DNA of 27,017 nt from JBLHGN01 sp047616325 (GCA_047616325.1 JBLHGN010000015.1:1-27017); one strand, 5' to 3'. Shown: positions 8,571-17,331, numbered from the stretch's first letter. Notes: a model not told the origin generated them from the sequence alone. Numbers and translations are program-made.

Positions 8571-9167
8571 ATGGAACTTTTTTACAACACAACCTCACCC
8601 TTTGCCCGTAAATGCTCCATGGTGTTGCATCTAAACGGCCTTATAAACGAAACGGAGTTAGTACTTACCAACCCCTTCGACGATGCCTACAAAAACACCA
8701 ATCCGCTGGGTAAAGTTCCGGCGCTGGTTGATGGCGACCTGACGCTGTTCGACAGCCCCCTGATGTGTGAATACCTAGACGACACGTCCGTCGCTAACGG
8801 TGGCCTTACGCTCTTGCACAAAAATACCCCACACTATTACCCCATTCAACAAATTCATAGCCAAGCCGACGGTATACTCGATGCCGCCGTTTCCACCTTG
8901 TTCGAAACACGTCGCGAAACAGAACAGTCGGACTATTGGATGTCGCGTTGGCACAGCGCCATCAAAACCGGGGTGGGAACCTTGCCCATGGATAAACTCG
9001 GCAATGTCGCCCAACCCAACATGGGAACAGTGGCTACTATTGCCGCGTTAGGATATTTAGATTTTCGCATGGCTCACTATGGCTGGCGAGATTGGAATGC
9101 AGCCTTGGCCGAGTGGTATGCTAATTGCCAAGACGCCTCATGGGTGGAGGCCACATTACCCAAATAG
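8571..9167 (+). CDS. glutathione S-transferase-like protein
   Basis: This 198-residue cytosolic protein has an N-terminal thioredoxin-like domain and a helical C-terminal domain. The start MELFYNTTSPFARKCSMVLHL matches the glutathione-binding beta-alpha unit. NPLGKVPALVDGD (about 45-57) carries the conserved cis-proline, and DSPLMCEYLD (about 63-72) carries the Glu/Asp-Ser pair that binds the glutathione gamma-glutamyl group. Ser9 of TTSPFARK is the likely thiol-activating residue, because no cysteine stands there. The length is typical of bacterial GSTs of the YibF type. The substrate is unknown. Upstream are the direct repeats described separately; downstream (9168-9304) a weak CGCCC/GGGCG inverted pair precedes the transglycosylase gene. 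Confidence 0.85.
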   Translation: MELFYNTTSPFARKCSMVLHLNGLINETELVLTNPFDDAYKNTNPLGKVPALVDGDLTLFDSPLMCEYLDDTSVANGGLTLLHKNTPHYYPIQQIHSQADGILDAAVSTLFETRRETEQSDYWMSRWHSAIKTGVGTLPMDKLGNVAQPNMGTVATIAALGYLDFRMAHYGWRDWNAALAEWYANCQDASWVEATLPK

Positions 9168-9304
9168 CCTTCAATATTTTTGTAGCCGCCCTAAATAAAA
9201 TATGTTTTTTTTGGGGCGAGACCTCCTTACTTATTCTTAACGCCGCCTGTCGACTCTGATTATGTGGTGTACTCAATGCGAGTATTAATGTTATAGGGCA
9301 ACAT

Positions 9305-10591
9305 ATGCTTATTAATAATCAACTAAGACTTTCCATCACTTACCTTGCATTAGCACTTTTCTCTGCGCCAATGGCAAGTGCCGAGGCAGTGAGCACCAGC
9401 ATGTCCAAACTGGAAGTACAGCCTAAAGCCCAAGCAGAGACGCAGATAAGCCCCGAAATATTTGCCCAATGCATTGAACGTTTTAAAGCTGAGGCGAGCA
9501 AACGGCAAATTTCCGAGGGAGTGATTAATACCGATCTGGCAAAAGTGAGCATCTCACCACGAGTGCTGGAACTGGATAGGCAACAACCGGAATTCACCTC
9601 AACCTTTGCAGACTATCTCAACAAGCGCGTTACCTTGGCGCGCGTGGAAAAGGGGCGCAAGCTACTGCGTGAGCACAGCGTGCTGCTCAACAAAGTCGCC
9701 GATCGCTATGGCATATCGCCACCTTATCTGCTTGCCTTCTGGGGCCTGGAAACCAATTTTGGCGGCTACTTGGGCCGCATGTCCACACTGAACTCGCTGG
9801 CGACACTGGGGTGTGATGAGCGTCGCAGCACCTATTTTACCGGCGAGCTGATGGCTGCGCTTACTTTGATTGACGAGGGCTCCGTAACCTCAGATCTTTT
9901 AAAAGGCTCCTGGGCCGGCGCGATGGGGCATGTGCAATTTATGCCGTCGACCTACCTGCGCTACGCCGTGGACTACGACGGCGACGGCAAACGCGACCTC
10001 TGGGGTAGCCTGCCCGACGCCATGGCCTCGGCCGCCAACTTGTTAGCGGCACTGGACTGGAACAAAGGAGAGCGGTGGGGGCGGGAAGTGTCCCTTCCGA
10101 AAGATTTTGCCTACCTCGAAGCCGGGCTAAATAATCGCCGAACATTAGGCGCTTGGCGCAAGCTTGGCGTGCGCAATGCCGATGGCTCGGCACTGCCGCA
10201 GGCCGATATGGAAGCCGCACTGCTGATACCCGCCGGGCACAAGGGGCCCGCGTTTCTGGTGTACCACAATTTTGACGTTATTATGGGTTGGAACAAATCC
10301 GAGTTCTATGCCATCGCCATAGGGTATATGGCGAACCGCATTGCCGGTATGGGCAAAATACTTACCCCGCCACCAGAAGACGCCCCTCACTTACATCGGG
10401 ACGACGTAATTCAATTACAGCAGCGGCTCGTCGAAGATGGCTTCAGCGATGAAACTCCCGACGGTATTTTGGGACCGCAGACGCGCTTGGCAATACGCAA
10501 GTTCCAAGCTAAAAATGGCTTGATTGCCGATGGTTTTCCAAGTCAAACTGTTCTAGCCGCATTGGGTGTGTCACTATCGCCACGCGAATAA
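9305..10591 (+). CDS. lytic murein transglycosylase, MltB family with PG-binding domain
   Basis: It is expected to cleave the MurNAc-GlcNAc bond of peptidoglycan with formation of 1,6-anhydroMurNAc in the periplasm. A signal peptide (about 1-27, ending APMASAEA) is visible and lacks a lipobox cysteine, so unlike E. coli MltB it should be soluble. The SLT_2 catalytic domain covers about 50-355. Glu149 in FWGLETNFGGYLGR is the likely catalytic acid, and WAGAMGHVQFMPSTY is the second hallmark segment. A PG_binding_1 domain follows at about 360-420 (QLQQRLVEDGF, DGILGPQTRLAIRKFQ). The protein of 428 residues is longer than E. coli MltB because of this domain. The start ATG has a weak AGGG upstream. 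Confidence 0.92.
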   Translation: MLINNQLRLSITYLALALFSAPMASAEAVSTSMSKLEVQPKAQAETQISPEIFAQCIERFKAEASKRQISEGVINTDLAKVSISPRVLELDRQQPEFTSTFADYLNKRVTLARVEKGRKLLREHSVLLNKVADRYGISPPYLLAFWGLETNFGGYLGRMSTLNSLATLGCDERRSTYFTGELMAALTLIDEGSVTSDLLKGSWAGAMGHVQFMPSTYLRYAVDYDGDGKRDLWGSLPDAMASAANLLAALDWNKGERWGREVSLPKDFAYLEAGLNNRRTLGAWRKLGVRNADGSALPQADMEAALLIPAGHKGPAFLVYHNFDVIMGWNKSEFYAIAIGYMANRIAGMGKILTPPPEDAPHLHRDDVIQLQQRLVEDGFSDETPDGILGPQTRLAIRKFQAKNGLIADGFPSQTVLAALGVSLSPRE

Positions 10592-10659
10592 AACCAAAAT
10601 ATATACAGAAAAATTTAAATGCACCATCAACCATAACCATAACCAATTAAGAGGTAACT

Positions 10660-11148
10660 GTGGAAAAGTTTATTGAAACAATAATGTATCGTTCTCGCTG
10701 GCTATTAGCGCCAATCTATTTGGGCTTAAGCCTTGCCGTGTTTGCACTATGTATTATGTTCTTTCGCGAACTTTTTCACTTGTTTGTAGAAATCCCCACC
10801 ATTCTTGAAACCGATATGGTGTTACTCATACTCAGTTTAATTGATTTGGCGATGGTGGGTGGCTTACTAGTGATGGTAATGATAAGCGGCTATGAAAACT
10901 TTGTATCGGAACTGGACATCAGCGACGACGAAGAAAAGCTCAGCTGGCTGGGCACAATGGATTCGTCTTCACTCAAAGCCAAAATAGCCGCCAGCATTGT
11001 GGCTATATCGTCCATTCACCTACTCAAAATATTTATGGGCGCAACGCAATATACCGAACCCCAATTGATGTGGTACGTAATTATTCATATGACCTTTGTT
11101 GTGTCGGCTTTTGCGATGGGGTATTTGGATAAACTTACTCGACACTAA
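10660..11148 (+). CDS. UPF0114 (YqhA-like) inner membrane protein
   Basis: This is a 162-residue integral membrane protein with about four hydrophobic helices (about 14-36, 54-77, 108-126 and 137-155). It contains family segments SRWLLAPIYLGL, YENFVSELD, SSLKAKIAASIVAISSIHLLK and the C-terminal AFAMGYLDKL. E. coli YqhA belongs to the same family, whose function is not established. The start is GTG, decided by GAGGT six bases upstream in AAGAGGTAACT. The gene is about 70 bases downstream of the transglycosylase gene and may be co-transcribed with it. A hairpin follows. Confidence 0.9.
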   Translation: MEKFIETIMYRSRWLLAPIYLGLSLAVFALCIMFFRELFHLFVEIPTILETDMVLLILSLIDLAMVGGLLVMVMISGYENFVSELDISDDEEKLSWLGTMDSSSLKAKIAASIVAISSIHLLKIFMGATQYTEPQLMWYVIIHMTFVVSAFAMGYLDKLTRH

Positions 11149-11265
11149 GCCTTTGCATTAATACTTCTGCACGTGTACTCGTTAAATTTCATACTTTACG
11201 ATACTAACAAAATAAAAGTACAACACTGAAAAAAGCCACAGTCATACGCGCCCTTGGTGTTGTCA

Positions 11266-11299
11266 CCCCTCAGTTTCAATGACGTTGAAAGCTGAGGGG
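11266..11299. terminator. strong hairpin between convergent genes
   Basis: CCCCTCAGTTTCAA (11266-11279) pairs with TTGAAAGCTGAGGGG (11285-11299) around a 5-base loop, with a single bulged base. It lies between two convergent genes, the UPF0114 gene and the HAAS-type gene, where a terminator is expected. There is no T-run directly after it on either strand, so Rho-independent termination is only probable. Confidence 0.45.
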
Positions 11300-11339
11300 G
11301 GTATGTAATATTCTCAATTTTCTACAATGCATCACACCC

Positions 11340-12305
11340 TCAAAGTGAATTAGCAGATGGCGATCTATTCAAAAGCCATATCTGATAGATATTGCGCCCG
11401 CACTCATAGATTAGCCAAAGCCCAATAATGAGAAGCCCACTGGCAAGAATATGATTCACCGCTTCAATAGAGTAAAAGATGTCATCGCGACCTGGTACGC
11501 CGGACACTATTGCTGACTTATGCCGAATAAAATAATTGCCGACACTAGGTTTGGAAGCGCGGTGATAACAAGTTTTATTTTGGTCCAACAATTAAAACAT
11601 AAATTCCACACATTAAATATCATCGACAAACCTACCATTGCAGCCAACCAAGGCATCCAATGTTCAATGAGCTCCGCAAAACTCACACTTAGCCGCGTCG
11701 GGCATTATCAAGGGGTAATGAGGTATGAGCATAAAGAATAAACTCATAGAGAACCCTCCACTTTGCTGGCCCAGGCGAATCTTTTGCCATGGCTGGGTTA
11801 CGGGCGGAAATTGTTCAGGGCGCCAAGACTGGTAGGGGCGATACACTGGTTTACCTCGCGGCAGATTACTTAATATATAAAACATCCCCGTAACAAAGGC
11901 AAATATGAGCAGTCCATGTACATCAAAACCGGCAGCCAAACCATAGGCAAAGCCACTCACAGAGAAGTACCCAGAACTAAAAAATGCGCTCATAGCTTTG
12001 AGTAACTCGATCGTAAACATGGTTAATGCACCGTAGCTCAGCACCTGCTTATAAAAAGCGAATGGCTCAGGTGCTACTAAATGTTGCGGCGGAACATATC
12101 CGTCCGCTACTTGCTGTGGATGCCCCAGCTCGCGCAACAAACCAGACACGTCATTATCATTAATCTCACGACCGAGCTCTTCAGCCAAAGCGTCCAACTT
12201 ATCCATAATATTTGCACGCAGTTCGCGCACAATTTCTTCACTGCGATCGGCAGGCAAATGCTGTGCGAAGGCACTCAAATAACGATCAAGTAATATCATT
12301 TTCAA
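11340..12305 (-). pseudogene. HAAS-type (DUF1700-like) membrane protein, double frameshift
   Basis: The N-terminal ~75 residues (RYLSAFAQHLP, EEIVRELRANIMDKLDALAEELGRE, LLRELGHPQQVADGYVPPQHL) are the helical HAAS signalling domain found beside PadR regulators. Membrane helices follow. The first frame ends at a TGA at 11666-11664 after PDAAKCEFCGAH. In the next frame a clear coding continuation (ELIEHWMPWLAAMVGLSMIFNVWNL...) runs to a TAG near 11516. The original frame then resumes (IEAVNHILASGLLIIGLWLIYECG...) to the stop at 11340. Two indels of opposite sign therefore restore the frame. Rejoined, the protein would be about 321 residues with four or more helices. Its start overlaps the end of the PadR gene by 20 bases, so the two form an operon. 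Either the gene is dying or the sequence has two errors. Confidence 0.75.
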
Positions 12306-12648
12306 GCGCCAAAACCTGACTCAAATTCCTATTTAGTTCGCGCCATTCGCGAGTTAAATCCCCCAACAGGCGCCCCCCCAATTCCGACAACGGGTAATAG
12401 CGACGCTCTCGTCCCTCCGCCCGCTCCCGGTGACTGTCCAGCAAACCCTGATCGGCCAAACGACGCACCAAGGGGTAGAGCGTGCCCTCGTCTATGTCTA
12501 CTCCAGCTTATTGCAACTGCTTGCGCAACGAGTAGCCGTAGTGAGCCCGCCACAGGGAACCCAATACAGCCAACACCAGCACCAGCACCCCGCGCCGTAA
12601 TTCGTGACGTAACTTGCCTAACGGCTCTTCTGCCATATATTTATACAT
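12286..12648 (-). pseudogene. PadR-family transcriptional regulator with in-frame stop
   Basis: The frame from ATG 12648 gives MYKYMAEEPLGKLRHELRRGVLVLVLAVLGSLW, then HYGYSLRKQLQ, a TAA at 12510-12508, and then AGVDIDEGTLYPLVRRLADQGLL and ERRYYPLSELG. This is the PadR winged helix: helix 1, the recognition region, the TLYP signature and the wing. The stop cuts between the helix-turn-helix start and the TLYP motif, so only a non-functional 46-residue piece would be made. One base change from a sense codon such as GAA or CAA explains it. Downstream overlap with the HAAS-type gene is the usual PadR-HAAS pairing. A perfect palindrome abuts the start codon, which has no ribosome binding site of its own. 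Confidence 0.8.
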
Positions 12649-12686
12649 TGCAATCTATACTGTGCATTACACAGTATAGATTGCAA
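12648..12686. promoter_or_regulatory. perfect 17-bp palindrome, probable PadR operator
   Basis: TTGCAATCTATACTGTG at 12648-12664 and CACAGTATAGATTGCAA at 12670-12686 are exact inverted copies around a 5-base spacer. The palindrome touches the start codon of the padR-like gene on the minus strand and contains a TATACT box on both strands. PadR-type regulators commonly bind such dyads in their own promoter. A 5'-mRNA hairpin is an alternative role. Both arms are intact although the regulator gene carries a stop. Confidence 0.7.
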
Positions 12687-12874
12687 GCATATCGAGGGAA
12701 AATAAAAAAGGCGCCTATCCTGCCAGATCATCAACGGCAAACGTCACAAATAGAACAAAGGCTTGAGATAGCGTGAAGGTCAACAATAAAAAGGTTGCTG
12801 CAACCAACTTAATAAACTAAGCATTCCCAAAACCATTAACAGGCCCATGTAATGCGTATATCGAAAAACGTCTT

Positions 12875-13472
12875 TTGTCTCGAGAATCTAAAGTGGTAAC
12901 ACTAAACACCAACAGCACAGCACACCGGATCATTGAAACCACACAAGAGCTAATTCAAACACTTGGATACAATGCGATAAGTTTTAACGATATCGCCGAA
13001 CTAGTGGGCATTAAAAAGCCCAGCATAGTTCATCACTTCCCCAACAAAGCCGCTTTGGTGGTAGCCGTCGTCAATCACTATAGAGATACGTATTCCACAC
13101 TGTTAACTAAGGTGTGCAATGGGCCGAATTCGTCAACGATGGATGCCTTTGATGCTTTCTGTACACCTTATATCTCATTCGCAGCTTCTGAAGGTGAAGT
13201 GTGTTTATGTGGCGCTTTGGCCGGAGAATATAGGGCTCTACCCACTAGTGTGCAATCTGAGGTCACTCGCTTTTTTAAAGACAGTCTTACTGTGGCTCGA
13301 AGGTCTATTAATTCGCGGATGTAACAATGGCGAATTTCACTTTAGTGAAAGCCCGTGCAAGTTCATTCTTGATACCTTACAAGGTTCACTTACGGTTAAA
13401 CGTGCACTGGGTGGTGAACACCGCATCGATCACACCATCGACCTTCTAAAAACTAAAATGAGCAAGGGTTAG
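12875..13472 (+). pseudogene. TetR-family transcriptional regulator, frameshifted
   Basis: The first frame encodes a TetR-type DNA-binding domain: IIETTQELIQTLGYNAISFNDIAELVGIKKPSIVHHFPNKAAL has the helix-turn-helix and the conserved 'I..HF..K..L' segment. The ligand domain follows to VTRFFKDS and then breaks at a TAA (13322-13324). In the +1 frame the family sequence goes on (WLEGLLIRGCNNGEFHFSESP...KFILDTLQGSLTVKRAL) to a TAG at 13472. The shift falls at TTTTTTAAAG (about 13271-13280): removing one base there gives VTRFFKTVLLWLEGL. Intact, the protein would be about 190-199 residues. The start may be the TTG at 12875 or the GTG at 12893; neither has a strong ribosome binding site. The homopolymer could be the site of a real slip or of a sequencing error. 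Confidence 0.72.
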
Positions 13473-13574
13473 TGATGGCAAGTTACCACTGAAAATGCTA
13501 CGGAACAATCGCGATTTTTGTTCGCTGCCTAGTAACAAAATTTAGAGATTAAGAGACAAAAATTTCGCTAACAT

Positions 13575-14516
13575 TTAACACACTAGCGCATCCAACTCGG
13601 GTACCGCGTCAAATAAATCAGCTACCAGCCCATAATCCGCAATATCGAAAATAGGCGCATCAGGATCTTTATTTATCGCAACGATTACTTTTGAATCCTT
13701 CATTCCGGCAATGTGCTGAATTGCACCGGATAGGCCAATGGCGAAATAGAGCTCTGGCGCAACAATTCTACCTGTTTGCCCTACCTGTAGTTCATTCGAG
13801 ACATAACCGGCATCAACCGCTGCACGCGAAGCACCTACAGCGCCGTTAAGTTTATCGGCTAGGGAATATAAGATATCAAAATTTTCTTCACTTCCAAGTG
13901 CGCGCCCCCCCGAAACAACAACCCGAGCGGCGTCGAGTTCGGGGCGGTTAGTTTCAACCAGGTCGCGATTTAACAGCTTCGAATAATTTTGCCTTGCGAT
14001 AAATGAGACCTCTTCTATGTCACACGCTCTTTCTGTAGTGCCCCTATCGATACATGAATCAAAAGCGGTTGTACGAACGGTCATCACAATGATTTTATCT
14101 TCTGAACGCACACGCGCTATCAGGTTACCGGCATAGATAGGTCGTCTAAAGGTATCACTGGATTCAATTGCCAGCACATCTGTTATTGCCTGCACATCCA
14201 GTAAAGCGCCAACACGGGGCAATATATTCTTACCAAAAGTGTTGGCAGGACCGAGAACATGAGAGTAGGAAGCCGCTATATCAGCGATAAGCCCTGCTAC
14301 GTTTTCAGCAAGCATGTGTCGGTAACATTCGTTATCTGCCAACAGCACGCGCCTTACACCCGGTAAGGCACACACCTGCTGAGCCACAGCCGAACATTCG
14401 CACCCAGCGACCAACGCCACCACATGGTCCCCTAATTTTGAGGCGGCTGCGATCACATTTAGGGTCGCGGGGTGAAGCGTGCTGTTGTCGTGTTGAGCCA
14501 GCAGTAAAATTTTCAT
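13575..14516 (-). CDS. etfA: electron transfer flavoprotein, alpha subunit
   Basis: EtfA binds the FAD of the EtfAB heterodimer, which accepts electrons from flavin dehydrogenases and usually passes them to ETF:quinone oxidoreductase. The C-terminal FAD domain is evident: VVSGGRALGSEENF near 200-213, GAVGASRAAVDAGY, QVGQTGRIVAPELY, GLSGAIQHIAGM and INKDPDAPIFDIADYG. These are near-universal EtfA motifs. The N-terminal domain I starts KILLLAQHDN. The 313 residues match the family. The start overlaps the end of etfB by four bases (ATGA), so translation is coupled. It is the last gene of the long minus-strand cluster. No acyl-CoA dehydrogenase or ETF:quinone oxidoreductase gene is in the window. 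Confidence 0.95.
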   Translation of the reverse strand: MKILLLAQHDNSTLHPATLNVIAAASKLGDHVVALVAGCECSAVAQQVCALPGVRRVLLADNECYRHMLAENVAGLIADIAASYSHVLGPANTFGKNILPRVGALLDVQAITDVLAIESSDTFRRPIYAGNLIARVRSEDKIIVMTVRTTAFDSCIDRGTTERACDIEEVSFIARQNYSKLLNRDLVETNRPELDAARVVVSGGRALGSEENFDILYSLADKLNGAVGASRAAVDAGYVSNELQVGQTGRIVAPELYFAIGLSGAIQHIAGMKDSKVIVAINKDPDAPIFDIADYGLVADLFDAVPELDALVC

Positions 14517-15277
14517 GCAATCACCTTCGCTTCATTTTTAAGTTTATCGAGCAGCTCAGTTACACTGCCTACCATAATTCCACCACTGCGTTCCGGCGGC
14601 AGTGATACACCTAACAAATGAACACGCTGACGCATATTTACATCGACATCACTTAACGGCATCACCGTCAGGGGTTTTTTCTTAGCTTTCATGATGTTTG
14701 GCAATGTGGCATAGCGTGGTTCGTTCAGGCGCAAATCCGCTGTGACCACTGCAGGCAGAGTTAATTCTAGTTTTTCCATGCCGCCATCAATCTCGCGTGT
14801 TACTTCGACGCTCTCGGCGCCAATATTAATATGTGAGCAAAACGTAGCTTGCGGGAAATCGCAAATAGCCGCTAACATCTGACCGGTTTGATTGTTTTCA
14901 CTATCGATGGATTGTTTACCCAATATAATGAGGTCGGGCGCTTCGCGGTCAATGACAGACTTTAAACATTTGGCCGTGGAAAGCGGTTCTAGCTGCAATT
15001 CCGTTTCAATTAATAAACCACGATCGGCTCCCATCGCCAAGGCTGCGCGAATCTGGTCTTGACATTTTTTCACACCAATGGAAACAACCAGCACATCACA
15101 CGGCTCGCTTTCAGCATTTAACAATTCCTTAATTCTGACGGCCTCCTCAATCGCAATTTCACAAAAGGGATTTAAAGTCATTTTGGCATTGGTTAAATCA
15201 ACGTTCGATCCATCGCCCAAGGGCCTTGCTTTCACGTTGTAATCCAACACACGCTTTACAGGAACTAGGATTTTCAT
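14513..15277 (-). CDS. etfB: electron transfer flavoprotein, beta subunit
   Basis: EtfB carries AMP and forms the shuttle with EtfA. I use the ATG at 15277, giving MKILVPVKRVLDYNVK, the normal EtfB N-terminus, and 254 residues. An in-frame start 12 codons upstream would add an unusual leader. Motifs include KMTLNPFCEIAIEEAVRIKE (about 32-51), the AMP-binding ALAMGADRGLLIE, LGKQSIDSENNQTGQMLA, and LPAVVTADLRLNEPRYATLPNIMKAKKKP. The NNQTGQ loop and the recognition-helix region are of the standard (non-bifurcating, group I) type by eye. It follows the mrp gene by about 115 bases, so it may have its own promoter there or be part of the long transcript. Confidence 0.95.
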   Translation of the reverse strand: MKILVPVKRVLDYNVKARPLGDGSNVDLTNAKMTLNPFCEIAIEEAVRIKELLNAESEPCDVLVVSIGVKKCQDQIRAALAMGADRGLLIETELQLEPLSTAKCLKSVIDREAPDLIILGKQSIDSENNQTGQMLAAICDFPQATFCSHINIGAESVEVTREIDGGMEKLELTLPAVVTADLRLNEPRYATLPNIMKAKKKPLTVMPLSDVDVNMRQRVHLLGVSLPPERSGGIMVGSVTELLDKLKNEAKVIA

Positions 15278-15391
15278 AGTTTGAATCTCTTTTTTTGGAC
15301 AGTAGATTTCCACGCAAAGTTATTTTGGCGCTACTTGCAGTGATATTGACTGGCTTGGGTACTATTGATGGATGCCTACAAAAACACACGA

Positions 15392-16477
15392 TTACGAGTT
15401 AACAATTTCTATTTGTAATGCAGGGCCTGCGTTTTTATTTTGCTCCCACAGTGCATAGCCCACATTATTGGCCAAAGTCATATAGTCTGCCGTGGATTTT
15501 CCGCCGGGATCCCGCACAACTGTAGGCACGCCTGCGTCTGTGTCTTCCCTTACTTTTTTACACAAAGCCATGGACCCCAGAACGCGAAGTTGGTATTGCT
15601 CGGCCAAACTTTGCGCACCGCCCGAACCAAATATACTTTCCTCAAAGCCACAGTTTGAACACATGTGTTTTGCCATATTCTCGACTAAACCTAAAATTGG
15701 CACGCCGACCTTAACAAACATTTCAATGCCTTTTTTGGCATCGCTTATTGCCATATCCTGTGGGGTTGTCACCACTAGAGCGGCCGAAACACTCACCTTT
15801 TGTGCCATTGAAATATGAATATCGCCAGTACCCGGTGGCATATCGAGAATAAGATAATCCAGCTCTCCCCAGACAGTATTTTCTAACAGTTGCTGCAAGG
15901 CCCTTACCGCCATTGGCCCACGCCAAATCATCGGAGTTTTCTCTTCTGACATGTATGCGATCGACATAGATTTTAAGCCGTGTCGTTTAATCGCTTGCAC
16001 AAACTTTCCATCAACCAATTCTGGCTTAAGACCAGCTTCAATACCTAACATTGTGCGCATACTGGGCCCATAAATATCGGCATCCAAAATACCTACGCTG
16101 GCACCCTCTGCTTGCAATGCCAAGGCCAAATTTATAGCCGTAGTGGACTTGCCTACGCCACCTTTTCCGGAAGCTACCATGACAATATTTTTAACTCCAC
16201 TCAACTGCCCTTCCCTTTTTAAATAGGCAGATGCCATTACCTCGGATTCAACATGAACTTTAACCGCTGAAATTCCAACATTATCCAATCCGTTTTCAAT
16301 GGCCACGGCGATTAGCCTTTCTTGGCTATGTGCCTTAAACCCGAGCTTGAGGTAAATATCAATGTGATCTTTGTTAACATCAATCGAATCAACAGCATCG
16401 ACTATCGATGTACTTCCTAAGAATATTGGCAGAGATATTTTTTCCAATAATTTTTTTATAACGTCTTCAGTAATCAT
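15392..16477 (-). CDS. Mrp/ApbC-family Fe-S cluster carrier ATPase
   Basis: This cytosolic P-loop ATPase binds a [4Fe-4S] cluster and delivers it to target enzymes. The N-terminal ~80 residues look like a DUF59/MIP18 domain, a common Mrp extension. The deviant Walker A, SGKGGVGKST, is at about 103-112, LDADIYGPSM follows, and DMPPGTGDIHIS is the Walker B/switch region. The cluster ligands C273 and C276 are in MCSNCGFEE. The 361 residues fit the family. The gene lies in a run rich in Fe-S proteins (two ferredoxins and a DUF971 protein), which suggests a dedicated maturation role. The ribosome binding site in front of the ATG is weak. Confidence 0.92.
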   Translation of the reverse strand: MITEDVIKKLLEKISLPIFLGSTSIVDAVDSIDVNKDHIDIYLKLGFKAHSQERLIAVAIENGLDNVGISAVKVHVESEVMASAYLKREGQLSGVKNIVMVASGKGGVGKSTTAINLALALQAEGASVGILDADIYGPSMRTMLGIEAGLKPELVDGKFVQAIKRHGLKSMSIAYMSEEKTPMIWRGPMAVRALQQLLENTVWGELDYLILDMPPGTGDIHISMAQKVSVSAALVVTTPQDMAISDAKKGIEMFVKVGVPILGLVENMAKHMCSNCGFEESIFGSGGAQSLAEQYQLRVLGSMALCKKVREDTDAGVPTVVRDPGGKSTADYMTLANNVGYALWEQNKNAGPALQIEIVNS

Positions 16478-16557
16478 TAATACAAGCTACTCTATAGATT
16501 GGAAAGAATAATATAACTAGGTATTGATAGCATAATTTCAGTTAATTCAAACATCGT

Positions 16558-17331
16558 CTAACTTTCAACAAAGGCTCTTTCGATAACGTACGAGCCCAAA
16601 TCACCATGTCGGGTTTCTTTAAAACCTCTATCGTCCAACAACTGCACACAGTCTTTTAGCATAGACGGGCTGCCACAAATCATAACGCGATCATTTTCTG
16701 GATTGAGTGGAGACAGGCCTATATCTTCAAACAATTTTCCACCTTCGATAAGGTCGGTCAAACGTCCCTGGTACTGAGAAGCTTCGCGGGTAACGGTTGG
16801 GTAATAGATCAATTTATTGCGTATTTCTTCACCAAAGTATTCATGATTAGGTAGATGGTCCGTAATAAGTTCTCGGTAGGCCAATTCGTTTACCATTCTA
16901 ACGCCGTGGGTTAGCACAATGTGATCAAAGCTTTCGTACGTTTCTGGGTCTCGAATAATACTTAGAAATGGGGCGAGGCCCGTTCCTGTACTGAGCATAT
17001 ATAATGTTTTCCCCGGCAATAAATTGTCGATGGTTAAGGTGCCGGTGGCTTTGCTATTGACAAATATTTCGTCACCCACTTTAAGGTGCTGCAATTTCGA
17101 AGTCAGTGGCCCGTCGGGCACTTTAATACTAAAAAACTCAAGTTCCTCTTCATAATTGGCACTAACGATACTGTATGCACGCAGCAAAGGACGGCCGTTA
17201 TCGGGCAAACCAATCATCGTAAAATGACCATTTTTAAAACGAAACGACTTCTCTCTAGTTGTTTTAAAGCTAAACAGCGTATCGTTCCAATGATGTACTT
17301 CTAATACTTTTTCTGTAAGTAAAGCAGCCAT
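16558..17331 (-). CDS. fpr: ferredoxin-NADP+ reductase, bacterial FPR type
   Basis: Fpr is an FAD enzyme that moves electrons between NADPH and ferredoxin or flavodoxin in the cytosol. The FAD-binding motif RAYSIVS is at 51-57, the NADP-binding segment STGTGLAPFLS at about 114-124, the second nucleotide motif MICGSPSMLKD near 217-227, and the C-terminus ends VIERAFVES. This last matches the subclass of Azotobacter vinelandii FPR, which partners ferredoxin I. The 257 residues fit. It follows the YeiH-type gene by 24 bases with GGTG before the ATG, so it is in the operon. The natural partner is the FdxA-type ferredoxin encoded four genes upstream. Confidence 0.94.
   Translation of the reverse strand: MAALLTEKVLEVHHWNDTLFSFKTTREKSFRFKNGHFTMIGLPDNGRPLLRAYSIVSANYEEELEFFSIKVPDGPLTSKLQHLKVGDEIFVNSKATGTLTIDNLLPGKTLYMLSTGTGLAPFLSIIRDPETYESFDHIVLTHGVRMVNELAYRELITDHLPNHEYFGEEIRNKLIYYPTVTREASQYQGRLTDLIEGGKLFEDIGLSPLNPENDRVMICGSPSMLKDCVQLLDDRGFKETRHGDLGSYVIERAFVES

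Noticed and set aside
9168..9304. Terminator made of CGCCC and GGGCG after the glutathione S-transferase-like gene
   Set aside because: The stem is short with a mismatch, the loop is long, and the T-run is inside the loop rather than after the stem.
11340..12305. Programmed ribosomal frameshifting in the HAAS-type gene
   Set aside because: No slippery heptamer with a downstream structure was seen at either switch, and two opposite shifts would be needed. Mutation or error is simpler.
13490..13574. Terminator hairpin TTTTGTT/AACAAAA after the TetR pseudogene and etfA
   Set aside because: Only seven weak AT pairs with an 11-base loop; not convincing.
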